Shown here piece after piece: positions 18,598 to 26,469 of a stretch of 64,000 nt of DNA; position 1 is the first letter of the stretch; the number at the start of each line of letters is the position of its first letter. A program made the position numbers and the translations under genes. The DNA comes from Chitinophagaceae bacterium (GTDB lineage Bacteria; Bacteroidota; Bacteroidia; Chitinophagales; Chitinophagaceae): the NCBI GenBank assembly GCA_027489035.1, contig JAIYAN010000023.1:62001-126000 (forward strand). The letters are read 5' to 3'. A model generated the notes under the pieces. It did not search any database. It worked only from the letters and a program-made list of their open reading frames with translations, and was not told the origin of the DNA.

Positions 18598-19482
18598 TTA
18601 TGCGGAAGCAAGCAATACCTGCCAAGCTGCATCAACTTGATTTTTTTCAAGCAGCTTTTTTGCATAATGATGTAGCTCTTTTTCCATGTCATCGGGGTTT
18701 ATGGAAAAGTATTGAATGATGTTTTTGAGCGTGTCATCATGAAAAGTAGGATCTACAAAAGGCATTTCACTCACATTGGCCAACATACCCAAATCATTGC
18801 CACATAAAATGGCGCTGTTTTTTATAGAAGTAGGCAGCGCATCAAAGCCAATACCTAAGTTTAAATTGGGTTTGGGTACTTCAAATAAATTATTCGCATT
18901 TACACGTGCATACCAATTGGCACCCAAACGTGCTACCAAATCCAATTTGGTTTGATCTATTTTATTATCGGCGTTTAAAACGCTTTCATCAATATGCATC
19001 ATCAAAATTTCTGCAATCACTAAATTGCCCGCACCACCTTCGGTTCCCAATGGAATCACTTGATTTACTTTACACTCTAATTTTATTTTACTCTCTTTCA
19101 CCATCGGCGGACGAACCAAGGTTGACTTTTCTTCTGTAAAACCTGCTTTTTGAAATTCGTTGGTGTACTTATCATAATCGCAAGAAGATAAAGACATTTG
19201 TTGTACCATATCATAATCCACAATATTAATCACCACTTCAGGAACCTCAAGCACATTTTGTAAGGTATGTTTGGTAGAATTGTCGCGTACCCTTCTGGCT
19301 GGAGAAAACACAACAATGGGTGGATTTGAAGAAAATAAATTGAAAAAACTATAGGGACTCAAATTTACATGTCCATCTGTATCAATTGTAGACGCAAAAC
19401 AAATTGGACGAGGTGCAATCGTATGTTGCAAATAGTTTTGAACGTCGGCTGGCTTTAGTGTAGAAAGATTTAATGTAAGCAT
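18598..19482 (-). CDS. Flavin reductase-like, FMN-binding split-barrel protein
   Basis: A 294-aa protein with the flavin-reductase-like domain in its first 200 residues: TIAPRPICFASTIDTDGHVNLSPYSFFNLFSSNPP is the conserved phosphate/FMN-binding region, followed by VVINIVDYDMVQQM. Such proteins reduce or bind FMN, and in this longer subfamily the substrate is usually unknown. The C-terminal 90 residues are helical. Neighbours are lysS (73 bp downstream) and pnuC (89 bp upstream), giving little functional hint. A second, shorter family member lies at 21968-22459. Confidence 0.85.
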   Translation of the reverse strand: MLTLNLSTLKPADVQNYLQHTIAPRPICFASTIDTDGHVNLSPYSFFNLFSSNPPIVVFSPARRVRDNSTKHTLQNVLEVPEVVINIVDYDMVQQMSLSSCDYDKYTNEFQKAGFTEEKSTLVRPPMVKESKIKLECKVNQVIPLGTEGGAGNLVIAEILMMHIDESVLNADNKIDQTKLDLVARLGANWYARVNANNLFEVPKPNLNLGIGFDALPTSIKNSAILCGNDLGMLANVSEMPFVDPTFHDDTLKNIIQYFSINPDDMEKELHHYAKKLLEKNQVDAAWQVLLASA

Positions 19483-19571
19483 GATTATTTGAGTGTATTA
19501 AAAATTACAGTTTCTGAAAAGCGATCTATTTTTTAAAAAATAAAAATACATTAGTTAGTCCAAAATCTTGA

Positions 19572-20198
19572 TTAAACTGATTTTTTTGATTCCAATTCTA
19601 ATTTCCAAGCTTTATAACCAAGAACGGCTAACCATAAAAACAGTACATACATCAAAGTAAACAACATAAATCCTTTGTAAAAATTTAATGGAATGGCAAT
19701 GATGTTTGAGACAATCCATGCGATCCAATTTTCCATTTTTCTTTTTGCCATCCACCACATTGCTGTAATTGCTGTGGAAGAAACCAAGGTATCTAAAATA
19801 GGGGTGTTGCTATTGGTGAGTTTTATCAACATCCAATAAATAATTCCAGTAAAAAATAAAAACAAACCCAATCCGATTTTTATTTCTGAAGCGTTGCACC
19901 AGCTGATGGGATAACTTATTTTATTGCTATTTTTTCTGGTCCAAAAATACCAGCCATAAATGCTCATGGCAAAGTAGTACATATTTAAAATGGTGTCCGC
20001 ATATAACGGTGGTGTAGAAACGAAGTAGTAAATGTATGCTGCCAATACAACGCCGATGATGCCGGTAGGGTAAACAAGCACATTGTTTTTACGGGCAAAC
20101 CAAACGCTGGCAATTTGAAACACAAAGCTTACCCACTCTTGCCAAGTGGTAGCGAGTGTGTTTAAATAAAATGAATGCCAAATTTCTGATGCCCACAT
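19572..20198 (-). CDS. pnuC: Nicotinamide riboside transporter PnuC
   Basis: A 208-aa membrane protein with about seven helices. The PnuC features are NVLVYPTGIIGVVLAAYIYY, the MSIYGWYFW motif, and the C-terminal WIAWIVSNIIAIPLNFYKGF segment whose Trp/Asn pattern lines the substrate channel. PnuC brings in nicotinamide riboside for NAD synthesis by facilitated diffusion. Length is slightly below that of the enterobacterial protein. No NAD riboswitch or nadR homologue is visible next to it. Confidence 0.9.
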   Translation of the reverse strand: MWASEIWHSFYLNTLATTWQEWVSFVFQIASVWFARKNNVLVYPTGIIGVVLAAYIYYFVSTPPLYADTILNMYYFAMSIYGWYFWTRKNSNKISYPISWCNASEIKIGLGLFLFFTGIIYWMLIKLTNSNTPILDTLVSSTAITAMWWMAKRKMENWIAWIVSNIIAIPLNFYKGFMLFTLMYVLFLWLAVLGYKAWKLELESKKSV

Positions 20199-20229
20199 TT
20201 GTGTTCTACAAATTTCTTTTTATAAAAAT

Positions 20230-20254
20230 AAAGCACTCCAAAATGAAGTGCTTT
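20230..20254 (-). terminator. Intrinsic terminator after the Nfu gene
   Basis: Eight-base arms AAAGCACT/AGTGCTTT enclose a nine-base loop. On the minus strand they are followed by ATTTTT. It lies between the end of the Nfu gene and pnuC. Confidence 0.7.
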
Positions 20255-20275
20255 TATAATCGTGTTTAGTATTTT

Positions 20276-20875
20276 TTATTCGGCTTCAGCTACAACTTCT
20301 TTTACTTCGGGAATCATTCTTTTCATCATGCCTTCAATACCCGCTTTTAGCGTAATCATTGAAGAAGGACAACCGCTGCAACTTCCTTGCAACATTAAAT
20401 TCACTTTTCCGTTTTCAAAACTTTTAAACTGAATAGCACCGCCATCCATTTCAACAGCAGGTTTTACATAGTTTTCAAGCAATTCTTTAATGCGTTTTAC
20501 CACATCGTTATCATCCGCATTGATTTCGTTGCTGCTTTCTGCTTTTATTTTCAAAACTTCTTCATCATTAACCACCGCTTTACCTTCTTCCAAATAATCT
20601 TTCAAAAATTGTTTGATGGTAGGAATCATATCTTGCCAATCTTCAGTTTCGGAAGTTTTGGTAAGGGTAATAAAATTGCTGGCTATGAAAACGGCTTTTA
20701 TAAAAGGAAAACTGAATAATTCTTGAGCCAATGGTGATGGTTTTGCGCTGGCCTCATCGGGGAAGTCGATGCTTTTACCGGGATATAATAATTTGTTGGC
20801 TACAAATTTCATTGTTTCCGGATTCGGTGTCATCTCGGTATAAATACTGATAACTGGGTTTCCTGTTTTGATCAT
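20276..20875 (-). CDS. Nfu-type iron-sulfur scaffold protein
   Basis: A 199-aa two-domain protein. Residues about 10-95 are the Nfu N-terminal domain (TPNPETMKFVANKLL). Residues about 125-195 are the NifU C-terminal domain with the cluster-binding C-x2-C in GSCSGCPSS. Nfu proteins carry 4Fe-4S clusters to target enzymes. It has its own -7 box and terminator, so it is likely a single-gene transcript. Confidence 0.93.
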   Translation of the reverse strand: MIKTGNPVISIYTEMTPNPETMKFVANKLLYPGKSIDFPDEASAKPSPLAQELFSFPFIKAVFIASNFITLTKTSETEDWQDMIPTIKQFLKDYLEEGKAVVNDEEVLKIKAESSNEINADDNDVVKRIKELLENYVKPAVEMDGGAIQFKSFENGKVNLMLQGSCSGCPSSMITLKAGIEGMMKRMIPEVKEVVAEAE

Positions 20876-20892
20876 AAAAAAATATTAATAAA

Positions 20893-20900
20893 CAAAAGTA
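20893..20900 (-). promoter_or_regulatory. -7 box of the Nfu gene
   Basis: TACTTTTG on the minus strand, an exact TAnnTTTG match, with a predicted leader of about 14 nt. Confidence 0.6.
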
Positions 20901-21008
20901 AAAGAAATCGCTTGAAAATGGCATTGATTAAAGGGATAAACCTCATTCAGCTTAAAAAATTTCTCATTTCGCAAAAGCATTAGAAACTATCTCATTATTT
21001 ATTATTTC

Positions 21009-21170
21009 GCTCCTATGGAGCTATTGATGTTGTTATGATTTTTATTGTTATAATTTCACCCCTACGGGGTTTGCTGTATAGTTTGTAAAGCAATGCTCAT
21101 TTTATTTAAACATACAGTACGATTTGAAAATTACCTATTCTAATAAACTGTCAATCTGCTCCGTAGGAGC
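21009..21170. repeat. Cluster of three short GC-rich palindromes
   Basis: Three hairpins of the same 5-3-5 layout lie in this 300-bp gap: GCTCC-TAT-GGAGC (21009-21021), ACCCC-TAC-GGGGT (21058-21070) and GCTCC-GTA-GGAGC (21158-21170). They stand out from the AT-rich surroundings and resemble REP-like elements common between Bacteroidota genes. The third ends eight bases before the stop of the SDR gene. No gene is seen in 20901-21177. Confidence 0.7.
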
Positions 21171-21177
21171 AAAATGT

Positions 21178-21894
21178 TTATATAGCTTGGTGGTTAAAAG
21201 GTTGCAACACCATTTCGCTGATAACTCCGCTTGTTGGCTGCTGGCATAAAAACCAAATGGCTTTGGCAGCTTCTTCGGAAGTAATCATTTTATCGCGTTG
21301 AACCCGAAGGTCGATATTGTCCCAAAACGGTGAATCCACACCCCCCATGAAAATATTGGTAATGCGAATGTCGGTGCGTTTAATTTCTTCCCGAATACTT
21401 TGCAACATGCCAACCAATCCGTATTTGCTCGCAGAATAAGCCGCAGCTCCAGCCATTGGTACTTTACCCAAAACTCCTGGAACATGAATCATTAATCCTT
21501 TTTTTGCTTCTTTCATTGCAGGTAAAAATGCACGAATGATTAAGTATGGCGAAAATAAATTAATCATAATCGTTTGTAAAAATTCTGTTTCGCTTAATTG
21601 GTCCATATTTTTAATGATGCCAATTCCTGATGCATTAATTAAAACATCAATGGTATTGTATTTTGCGAAATATGCTTCCTTAAGTTTGGTTACATTTTCG
21701 GCTAAGGTTAAATCGCCAACGAAGCATTGACTTGCATCTATTTTTAAATCAGCTGCTGTTGATTGTAAAATCGATTCGTTTCTACCGGTAATAAATAAAT
21801 TGGCACCAGAACTTGCGAGTAATTTAATGGTTTCTTTTCCGATTCCACCTGTTGCGCCTATAACTAAAATGTTTTTTCCTTTAATCGTTTCCAT
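21178..21894 (-). CDS. Short-chain dehydrogenase/reductase
   Basis: A 238-aa classical SDR. The NAD(P)-binding motif GATGGIGKE is at about residue 14, NASGIGI carries the NAG-like motif, and the catalytic Tyr-Lys is in YSASKYGLVG. The Ser expected before it is probably in the GVLGKVPMAG stretch. The substrate is not evident. It is divergent from a flavin reductase gene at 21968 with 73 bp between, so shared control is possible. Confidence 0.88.
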   Translation of the reverse strand: METIKGKNILVIGATGGIGKETIKLLASSGANLFITGRNESILQSTAADLKIDASQCFVGDLTLAENVTKLKEAYFAKYNTIDVLINASGIGIIKNMDQLSETEFLQTIMINLFSPYLIIRAFLPAMKEAKKGLMIHVPGVLGKVPMAGAAAYSASKYGLVGMLQSIREEIKRTDIRITNIFMGGVDSPFWDNIDLRVQRDKMITSEEAAKAIWFLCQQPTSGVISEMVLQPFNHQAI

Positions 21895-21967
21895 TTGATT
21901 TTTTATTTAAAACAAATTCTTTTTCTATTTGTTTAATGGTTTTAAAAATTCATAAAAAAACAAAATC

Positions 21968-22459
21968 GTGCCCGTTCAAATTAAGAAAAAGCCATGGAAT
22001 AGAGTTGACTTGCCCGTGTATAGCATAAGCAGCAAAGGAAATAAATACGACAACATGAACATCATTACCTATGCATCTGCGGTAAGCATGAAACCCAAAC
22101 GATTCATTTGTGCGGTATATAAAAACACCAAAACTTTAGAAAACGTTCGTTTAAAAGGATCATTTGTACTTCAGATTTTATCAGATAATCAATATGCATT
22201 GGTCCGTTTATTGGGCAAACAAACGGGAAATAAAATCAATAAAACAGATCGATTGCGCAAACGAAATTTAATTTCGGAATGGAAGGGGTTTAATATTTTG
22301 AAAGATGCTTTGGCGGTGATGGAAATGAACATTATACAAGAAATAGACGGCGGTGATCATGTTTGTTTTTTATGTGATGTTGTGGCGTATAAAAATTTAA
22401 ATGATGGGAAAGAATTGACCCTACATATTTTAAGTGAAAAGAAAATTATTTCGATTTGA
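21968..22459 (+). CDS. Flavin reductase family protein (short)
   Basis: A 163-aa FMN-binding split-barrel protein. It begins with GTG (the next ATG, in YDNMNIITYAS, would cut into the fold). The NIITYASAVSMKPKRFICAVYKNTKTLENV region is the flavin-binding core seen in NADH:FMN reductase-like proteins. The partner enzyme is unknown. It is the last housekeeping-type gene before the direct repeat that starts the accessory island, 12 bp after its stop. Confidence 0.82.
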   Translation: MPVQIKKKPWNRVDLPVYSISSKGNKYDNMNIITYASAVSMKPKRFICAVYKNTKTLENVRLKGSFVLQILSDNQYALVRLLGKQTGNKINKTDRLRKRNLISEWKGFNILKDALAVMEMNIIQEIDGGDHVCFLCDVVAYKNLNDGKELTLHILSEKKIISI

Positions 22460-22471
22460 GTGAATTGTTGA

Positions 22472-22612
22472 CGCGAAGACACAAAGACACAAAGACACGA
22501 AGACACGAAGTTTTTTTGAAATAAAAAATGCTAATTATTGGAAAATGATTCTAACCGTTAAACCCTTAAACATTAAACCAGTGTAGCGATTTAAACTTTA
22601 TTTGTTTCGCTT
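22472..22612. repeat. Left direct repeat of the island
   Basis: It starts with a CGAAGACACAAAG-type array, then a T-run, then a core (TGCTAATTATTGG, AAAATGATTCTAACCG), TTAAACC heptamers, CCAGTGTAGCGATTTAAAC and TTATTTGTTTCGC. The right copy at 26531-26640 has the same elements in the same order and orientation. It differs by one heptamer-sized deletion and a few substitutions. GTGTAGCG is shared by these two copies only; other family members have GCGAAGCG. Confidence 0.8.
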
Positions 22613-22675
22613 CCCACCTTTTAAACTTTTTTTATTTAGATGCAGTACTTCTTCAAAGAATTGTTGTGTTTTCAT
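22598..22675 (-). CDS. Possible 25-aa microprotein gene overlapping the left repeat
   Basis: A minus-strand frame of 25 codons runs from an ATG at 22675 to a TAA inside the repeat edge, ending GGKRNK. The right repeat copy also carries a short frame ending in ARNK at the same place, so the end may simply be repeat sequence. No promoter box was found for it. Reported as a weak candidate, not a confident gene. Confidence 0.15.
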   Translation of the reverse strand: MKTQQFFEEVLHLNKKSLKGGKRNK

Positions 22676-22775
22676 TTTCCTTCTCTGAAAATTGTGAATA
22701 TCCCACATTTTTTAGACAAAATTTTAAATTATATTTCATGTTGAACTAATTATAAAAATAAATAGTATAAATTTA

Positions 22776-22806
22776 TTTGCTTATAATCTCAATTATATTA
22801 TTTTTG
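22776..22806 (+). promoter_or_regulatory. Full Bacteroidota promoter for the island's first operon
   Basis: TTTG at 22776-22779 and TATTTTTG at 22799-22806 are separated by exactly 19 bases, a full match to the TTTG-N19-TAnnTTTG consensus. It predicts a transcript starting near 22810 and an 85-nt AT-rich leader before the 89-aa gene. The rest of 22613-22894 is AT-rich with nothing else recognised. Confidence 0.7.
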
Positions 22807-22894
22807 GTACAACATTTTAAAAGAATGTTAGTTTTAATAAAGCTTTTGTGTAAAAAATGTAATTTTAATTTATATTATTTAAAAAGACTAAAAC

Positions 22895-23164
22895 ATGAAA
22901 TTAGATTCTTCTCAACGAAATCAAATTGCATCTTATAAAATTACAATTGAAGGGTACAGACGTGATTTAGACCGTTTGAAAGAGGAAAAAAAACGTCAAT
23001 CCGAATATTATGCAAGAATGATAAAATCTGCTAGTACTCAAGATAGCAAAAGATCATACAGACAAACAAAAATTTCTACAATAAACGGAATTAATAACCG
23101 AATTGAATCTAAAAAGCGACAAATAGATCAATACAAAACATATATTAAAAATATCAGAAGCTAG
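22895..23164 (+). CDS. Small basic helical-hairpin protein, unknown function
   Basis: An 89-aa protein rich in Lys, Arg, Gln and Ile with no recognised domain. Two stretches (about residues 5-45 and 58-88) have heptad-like spacing and should form a helical hairpin or coiled coil, joined by a polar hinge (SASTQDSKRS). The size and two-helix layout recall WXG100-like or adaptor proteins, but no WxG motif is present. It has no signal peptide. It is the first gene after the island promoter, 32 bp before the tail-anchored protein gene. Function unknown. Confidence 0.7.
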   Translation: MKLDSSQRNQIASYKITIEGYRRDLDRLKEEKKRQSEYYARMIKSASTQDSKRSYRQTKISTINGINNRIESKKRQIDQYKTYIKNIRS

Positions 23165-23196
23165 TTTAACAAGTTTCATTAAATCTTTATTTTAAG

Positions 23197-23820
23197 ATGC
23201 CTAAAAGAATAGACTATTTATCTTCAGATGAAAAAAAGCAACTAAAAAAGGGTGTTATTAGTGTGGCATCAAAATCAATGAACAGAACCGCTTTAGGGAT
23301 AGTTGATGCAGTAATTCAATTATATCCGAATTGTTCATTACAGGAGCTTAAAGAAATTTTACCTGACGATTCGAACCCCGCAGCTCCAAAAAATTACAAA
23401 TCAATTTTCAAGCCATATACAGACAGAAAATATGGCGTAATACAACCGGATAGTATAATAAAAGAATGCGAAGCGCAAGGATTAGATGTGGCAGCATCTC
23501 ATTTTACTGCTGAAGGTGAATCTTTTATTTTAAAAGACGGAACTAAAATATTAGTTTCTCGTTCTTGGGAAAGTAAAGACACAGAAACCGGAGAACATGA
23601 TTTGCAAAATTTGATCAATCATGTAAAACAATATGGTGTAATCGTGTCAGAAAATGAAACTGAAAAAATTACAGGAGAAAATGGATATCAAACAAAAATT
23701 ATTAACCAGGAATTATACGATGTTTTACGAAGTCCAAAACAAAATAAACTAATTATTTGGATAATAGTTACAGCAATAGTTTTAGCAGCTATCGCATACT
23801 ATTTTTTTGTAAAAAAGTAA
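23197..23820 (+). CDS. Tail-anchored protein of unknown function
   Basis: A 207-aa protein with a soluble N-terminal region (about 1-180) and one C-terminal membrane helix at about 184-204 (IIWIIVTAIVLAAIAYYFF) followed by KK. That is a tail-anchor layout with the main domain probably in the cytoplasm. The first 60 residues look helical; the rest mixes strands and helices (KDGTKILVSRSWESKD, YGVIV). No known motif was recognised. It sits between the 89-aa and 126-aa genes (32 and 19 bp gaps), so it is very likely co-expressed with both. It may hold the complex at the membrane. Confidence 0.72.
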   Translation: MPKRIDYLSSDEKKQLKKGVISVASKSMNRTALGIVDAVIQLYPNCSLQELKEILPDDSNPAAPKNYKSIFKPYTDRKYGVIQPDSIIKECEAQGLDVAASHFTAEGESFILKDGTKILVSRSWESKDTETGEHDLQNLINHVKQYGVIVSENETEKITGENGYQTKIINQELYDVLRSPKQNKLIIWIIVTAIVLAAIAYYFFVKK

Positions 23821-23839
23821 CCAATTAAAATTAAATTAT

Positions 23840-24220
23840 ATGGCAGAAATTACATTCACAGGAAACAAGAAATTAAAATCAATTGCTCATGAATTTTCAA
23901 AAAAATTCCCTTATTTATTTTTACGTTTTTGGAATAATGAAGGAGCTCATGTGCATGATTGGGAATTAACACACTCTTCAATTCGTGGAAAAAAAGCAGC
24001 TGAAGATTTAAGTACAAATGCTAGTATGCTCGTTAGTACTTTTGAAAATAGATACGAGGCAACTTTTGGTTGTAAAATTGAAATTATGTACTTAAAAAAT
24101 GGAAGAAGATACAGATCATTGGATGGAAATAATAAACAAACATTAAATGAATTTAAAGAATGGGCAAAAGCAAAAGGTGCTGACAACATAATTGAAAAGC
24201 ATTCTAGTTTTTTTGCATAG
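23840..24220 (+). CDS. Small soluble protein of unknown function
   Basis: A 126-aa protein with no recognised family. It begins with a strand-like MAEITFTGNKKLKSIAHEFSK stretch. A central WNNEGAHVHDWELTHSSIRGKKAAEDLS region has two His and two Asp/Glu that could bind metal. It ends with an EFKEWAKAKGADNI helix. The alternation suggests a small alpha/beta fold. It is the last gene of the three-gene run: 19 bp after the tail-anchored protein gene and 28 bp before a strong terminator. A toxin, immunity or adaptor role cannot be decided from sequence. Confidence 0.7.
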   Translation: MAEITFTGNKKLKSIAHEFSKKFPYLFLRFWNNEGAHVHDWELTHSSIRGKKAAEDLSTNASMLVSTFENRYEATFGCKIEIMYLKNGRRYRSLDGNNKQTLNEFKEWAKAKGADNIIEKHSSFFA

Positions 24221-24248
24221 AAAATACGTTTAATTTCTTAATAATAGA

Positions 24249-24278
24249 GGCTGCCTGATTGTACAGGCAGCCTTTATT
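24249..24278 (+). terminator. Intrinsic terminator after the three-gene run
   Basis: Perfect nine-base arms GGCTGCCTG/CAGGCAGCC enclose a six-base loop and are followed by TTTATT. It separates the small-protein operon from the KAP NTPase gene, which then needs its own promoter or read-through. Confidence 0.88.
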
Positions 24279-24378
24279 AATTAAAATTGTTTCTGTTAAG
24301 AAATTATGCTTTACAATAAGCGCGCTAAAAATATAAAGCGTCATAACTTCAATATTAATCAAACAAATTTCACTTCAA

Positions 24379-26379
24379 ATGAACTCGAATACAAAATCAA
24401 GCGTTGTAGACATCCCTAAAAAAGCCGAAGAAAATGATCTATTTGGTATCGACAAGTACAAAAATGGGTTAATTAGATTTATATCAAATTCAGATACACC
24501 AATTACGATTGCTATCCAGGGAGAATGGGGAAGTGGAAAAACTTCTCTAATGAATTCTTTACAAGATAATTTGTGTGGCGGATATTTAACTTCAGATCAA
24601 TTAAAAGAACACAACCATGACTTTTATGGTGTTTGGATAAATACTTGGCAATATTCTTTGATGAGAAGTGAATCTGAAACATTAGTCAGTATTGTTACAG
24701 GATTAAGCACAAAGATTTTAGAAATTATAAATGCTCGCCATAAAACTAGTGTTCAGAAATTAGGGAATGCCGTATTAAGTTTCGGATCGAAAATATTCAA
24801 AAAAGCTGCTACAGTTGCGGCGGAGCAAACCTTAGGAGAAAGTGCGGGAGCTGCTATTGATTCTATGTTAGAAAAAGAGGCCGAACAACAAACCATCAAA
24901 CATCTTAGAGATGAGCTTCAGAATGCCATTAATGAATGTTTGGAAAATGATAAAAAAATCGGAAAAGAAAAAAAAGGATTTATATTTTTTATAGATGATT
25001 TAGACAGAATAGATCCAGCAATTGCAGTACAAATTTTAGAATTGCTAAAGAACATTTTCGATTTAAACAATTGCATTTTTGTATTAGCTATTGATTACGA
25101 TGTAGTGGTAAAAGGATTGAAACCAAAATTCGGTGAGCTAACAGATAAAAACGAAAGAGAATTCCGTTCATTCTTTGATAAGATTATTCAGATGCCATTT
25201 TCAATGCCTGTAGCATCATATAAAATCGATGATTTTTTAATTGAAAATCTATCAAAAATCAGGTTCTTAAATGAGGCTCAAACTAAGGACACTGCTCTAT
25301 CAGAAAAAATCAGCATGATTTGTAACCTTAGTGTTGGTAATAATCCGCGCTCTTTAAAAAGATTGATGAATACCATTTCACTAATTACAATTATTAATGA
25401 AGAAAACGAAGGAAATACATCAGATGGAAAAACGGAAAACGAATCTTTGCTCATCAATTTTGCATTAATATGTATTCAGATTTCTTATCCGCTTATATAC
25501 AAATGTCTTTGTATTGAAAGTGATTTCAAGAGCTGGAATGAAGATTTGGCCAATAAATTAAAGTTGAGAGAATTAAGCGACCACGAAATTCAAAAACTAA
25601 AACTGTCTGAAGAATTTGATGAATTGTGGGAACAAATTTTATTTAGACTTTGTGAAAAGGATACGTATTTGTCTAACCGCGCTAGTCAAATTTCTCAGCT
25701 ACTTAATTTGATTTCTACCTACATTACAGATGGCGCGAATTTAGGCGAGGTAATCGAAGAAATCCTTGAACTATCTGCTGTTACTGATATTCAAGCTTTT
25801 GACAAACCACAACAAGCCATAAATAAAGGAGTGGTATTGAAATCTGTTGGTGATGCATTGATTCCAATTTTGAAATCACAATTGCCATCTTGTTACCCAG
25901 ATGTAAGAAAACAAAGTAAAAAAGTACAATCAAATTATTACATCTCATATAGCAAAGCTAAAGAAGGTTGGAAAGATTGGGTAGGCTTAACCGTTAGTAA
26001 CAATAAAGAGGTGTTGTCTCTTGTTGTATGGAGTCACCCATGGTTGCTTCAGTCTAAATCTAACGATATGAGAAAGGATTTAAAAGAGCTTGGATTTTTA
26101 GAACAATTTGAAAGCATAGGTAAGTCATACAATGAAATGCTCAGCAAATTTCCGAAATTCAAAATGAAGTTTCCTAGTATAAGCTCATCAGGTATTGCCA
26201 ATAAAAAATGGCATGTTCCACATCTGACTTTTTTATACAATTTTAGTAACCCTCAAGAACTTGTTGAGAAAGAAGTGCTAAATGATATTGCTAGTTTCAC
26301 TACAGAGCACATGAAATTATACGCAGAATTATTGGAGCTTTCAAAAGCGTATAATGATAAGTTCAATCAAATGAAATAA
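24379..26379 (+). CDS. KAP-family P-loop NTPase
   Basis: A 666-aa protein. The Walker A motif is GEWGSGKTS at residues 48-56 and the Walker B motif is FIFFIDDLDRIDP at 201-213. WINTWQYS (about 87-94) matches the KAP signature between them, and CIFVLAIDYDVV follows Walker B. Many KAP proteins carry membrane helices between Walker A and B. Here that interval (about 125-195) is amphipathic and Ala/Gly-rich with no clear helix, so the protein is probably soluble or peripheral. The C-terminal 300 residues are of unknown fold. The family includes the F-plasmid phage-exclusion protein PifA. It is the last gene of the island. Confidence 0.88.
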   Translation: MNSNTKSSVVDIPKKAEENDLFGIDKYKNGLIRFISNSDTPITIAIQGEWGSGKTSLMNSLQDNLCGGYLTSDQLKEHNHDFYGVWINTWQYSLMRSESETLVSIVTGLSTKILEIINARHKTSVQKLGNAVLSFGSKIFKKAATVAAEQTLGESAGAAIDSMLEKEAEQQTIKHLRDELQNAINECLENDKKIGKEKKGFIFFIDDLDRIDPAIAVQILELLKNIFDLNNCIFVLAIDYDVVVKGLKPKFGELTDKNEREFRSFFDKIIQMPFSMPVASYKIDDFLIENLSKIRFLNEAQTKDTALSEKISMICNLSVGNNPRSLKRLMNTISLITIINEENEGNTSDGKTENESLLINFALICIQISYPLIYKCLCIESDFKSWNEDLANKLKLRELSDHEIQKLKLSEEFDELWEQILFRLCEKDTYLSNRASQISQLLNLISTYITDGANLGEVIEEILELSAVTDIQAFDKPQQAINKGVVLKSVGDALIPILKSQLPSCYPDVRKQSKKVQSNYYISYSKAKEGWKDWVGLTVSNNKEVLSLVVWSHPWLLQSKSNDMRKDLKELGFLEQFESIGKSYNEMLSKFPKFKMKFPSISSSGIANKKWHVPHLTFLYNFSNPQELVEKEVLNDIASFTTEHMKLYAELLELSKAYNDKFNQMK

Positions 26380-26431
26380 TAGGTTTTAACCTTCATGTAT
26401 TAATGCAGGAAGTTGATATTATTTGAATAGT

Positions 26432-26467
26432 AATCGCGTTTTTCGACATGAAGGCGCGATTTTTTTT
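26432..26467 (+). terminator. Intrinsic terminator after the KAP gene
   Basis: Seven-base arms AATCGCG/CGCGATT with a 16-base loop and a run of T. The loop contains CGACATGAAGG. It ends the island transcript. Confidence 0.7.
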
Positions 26468-26469
26468 AA

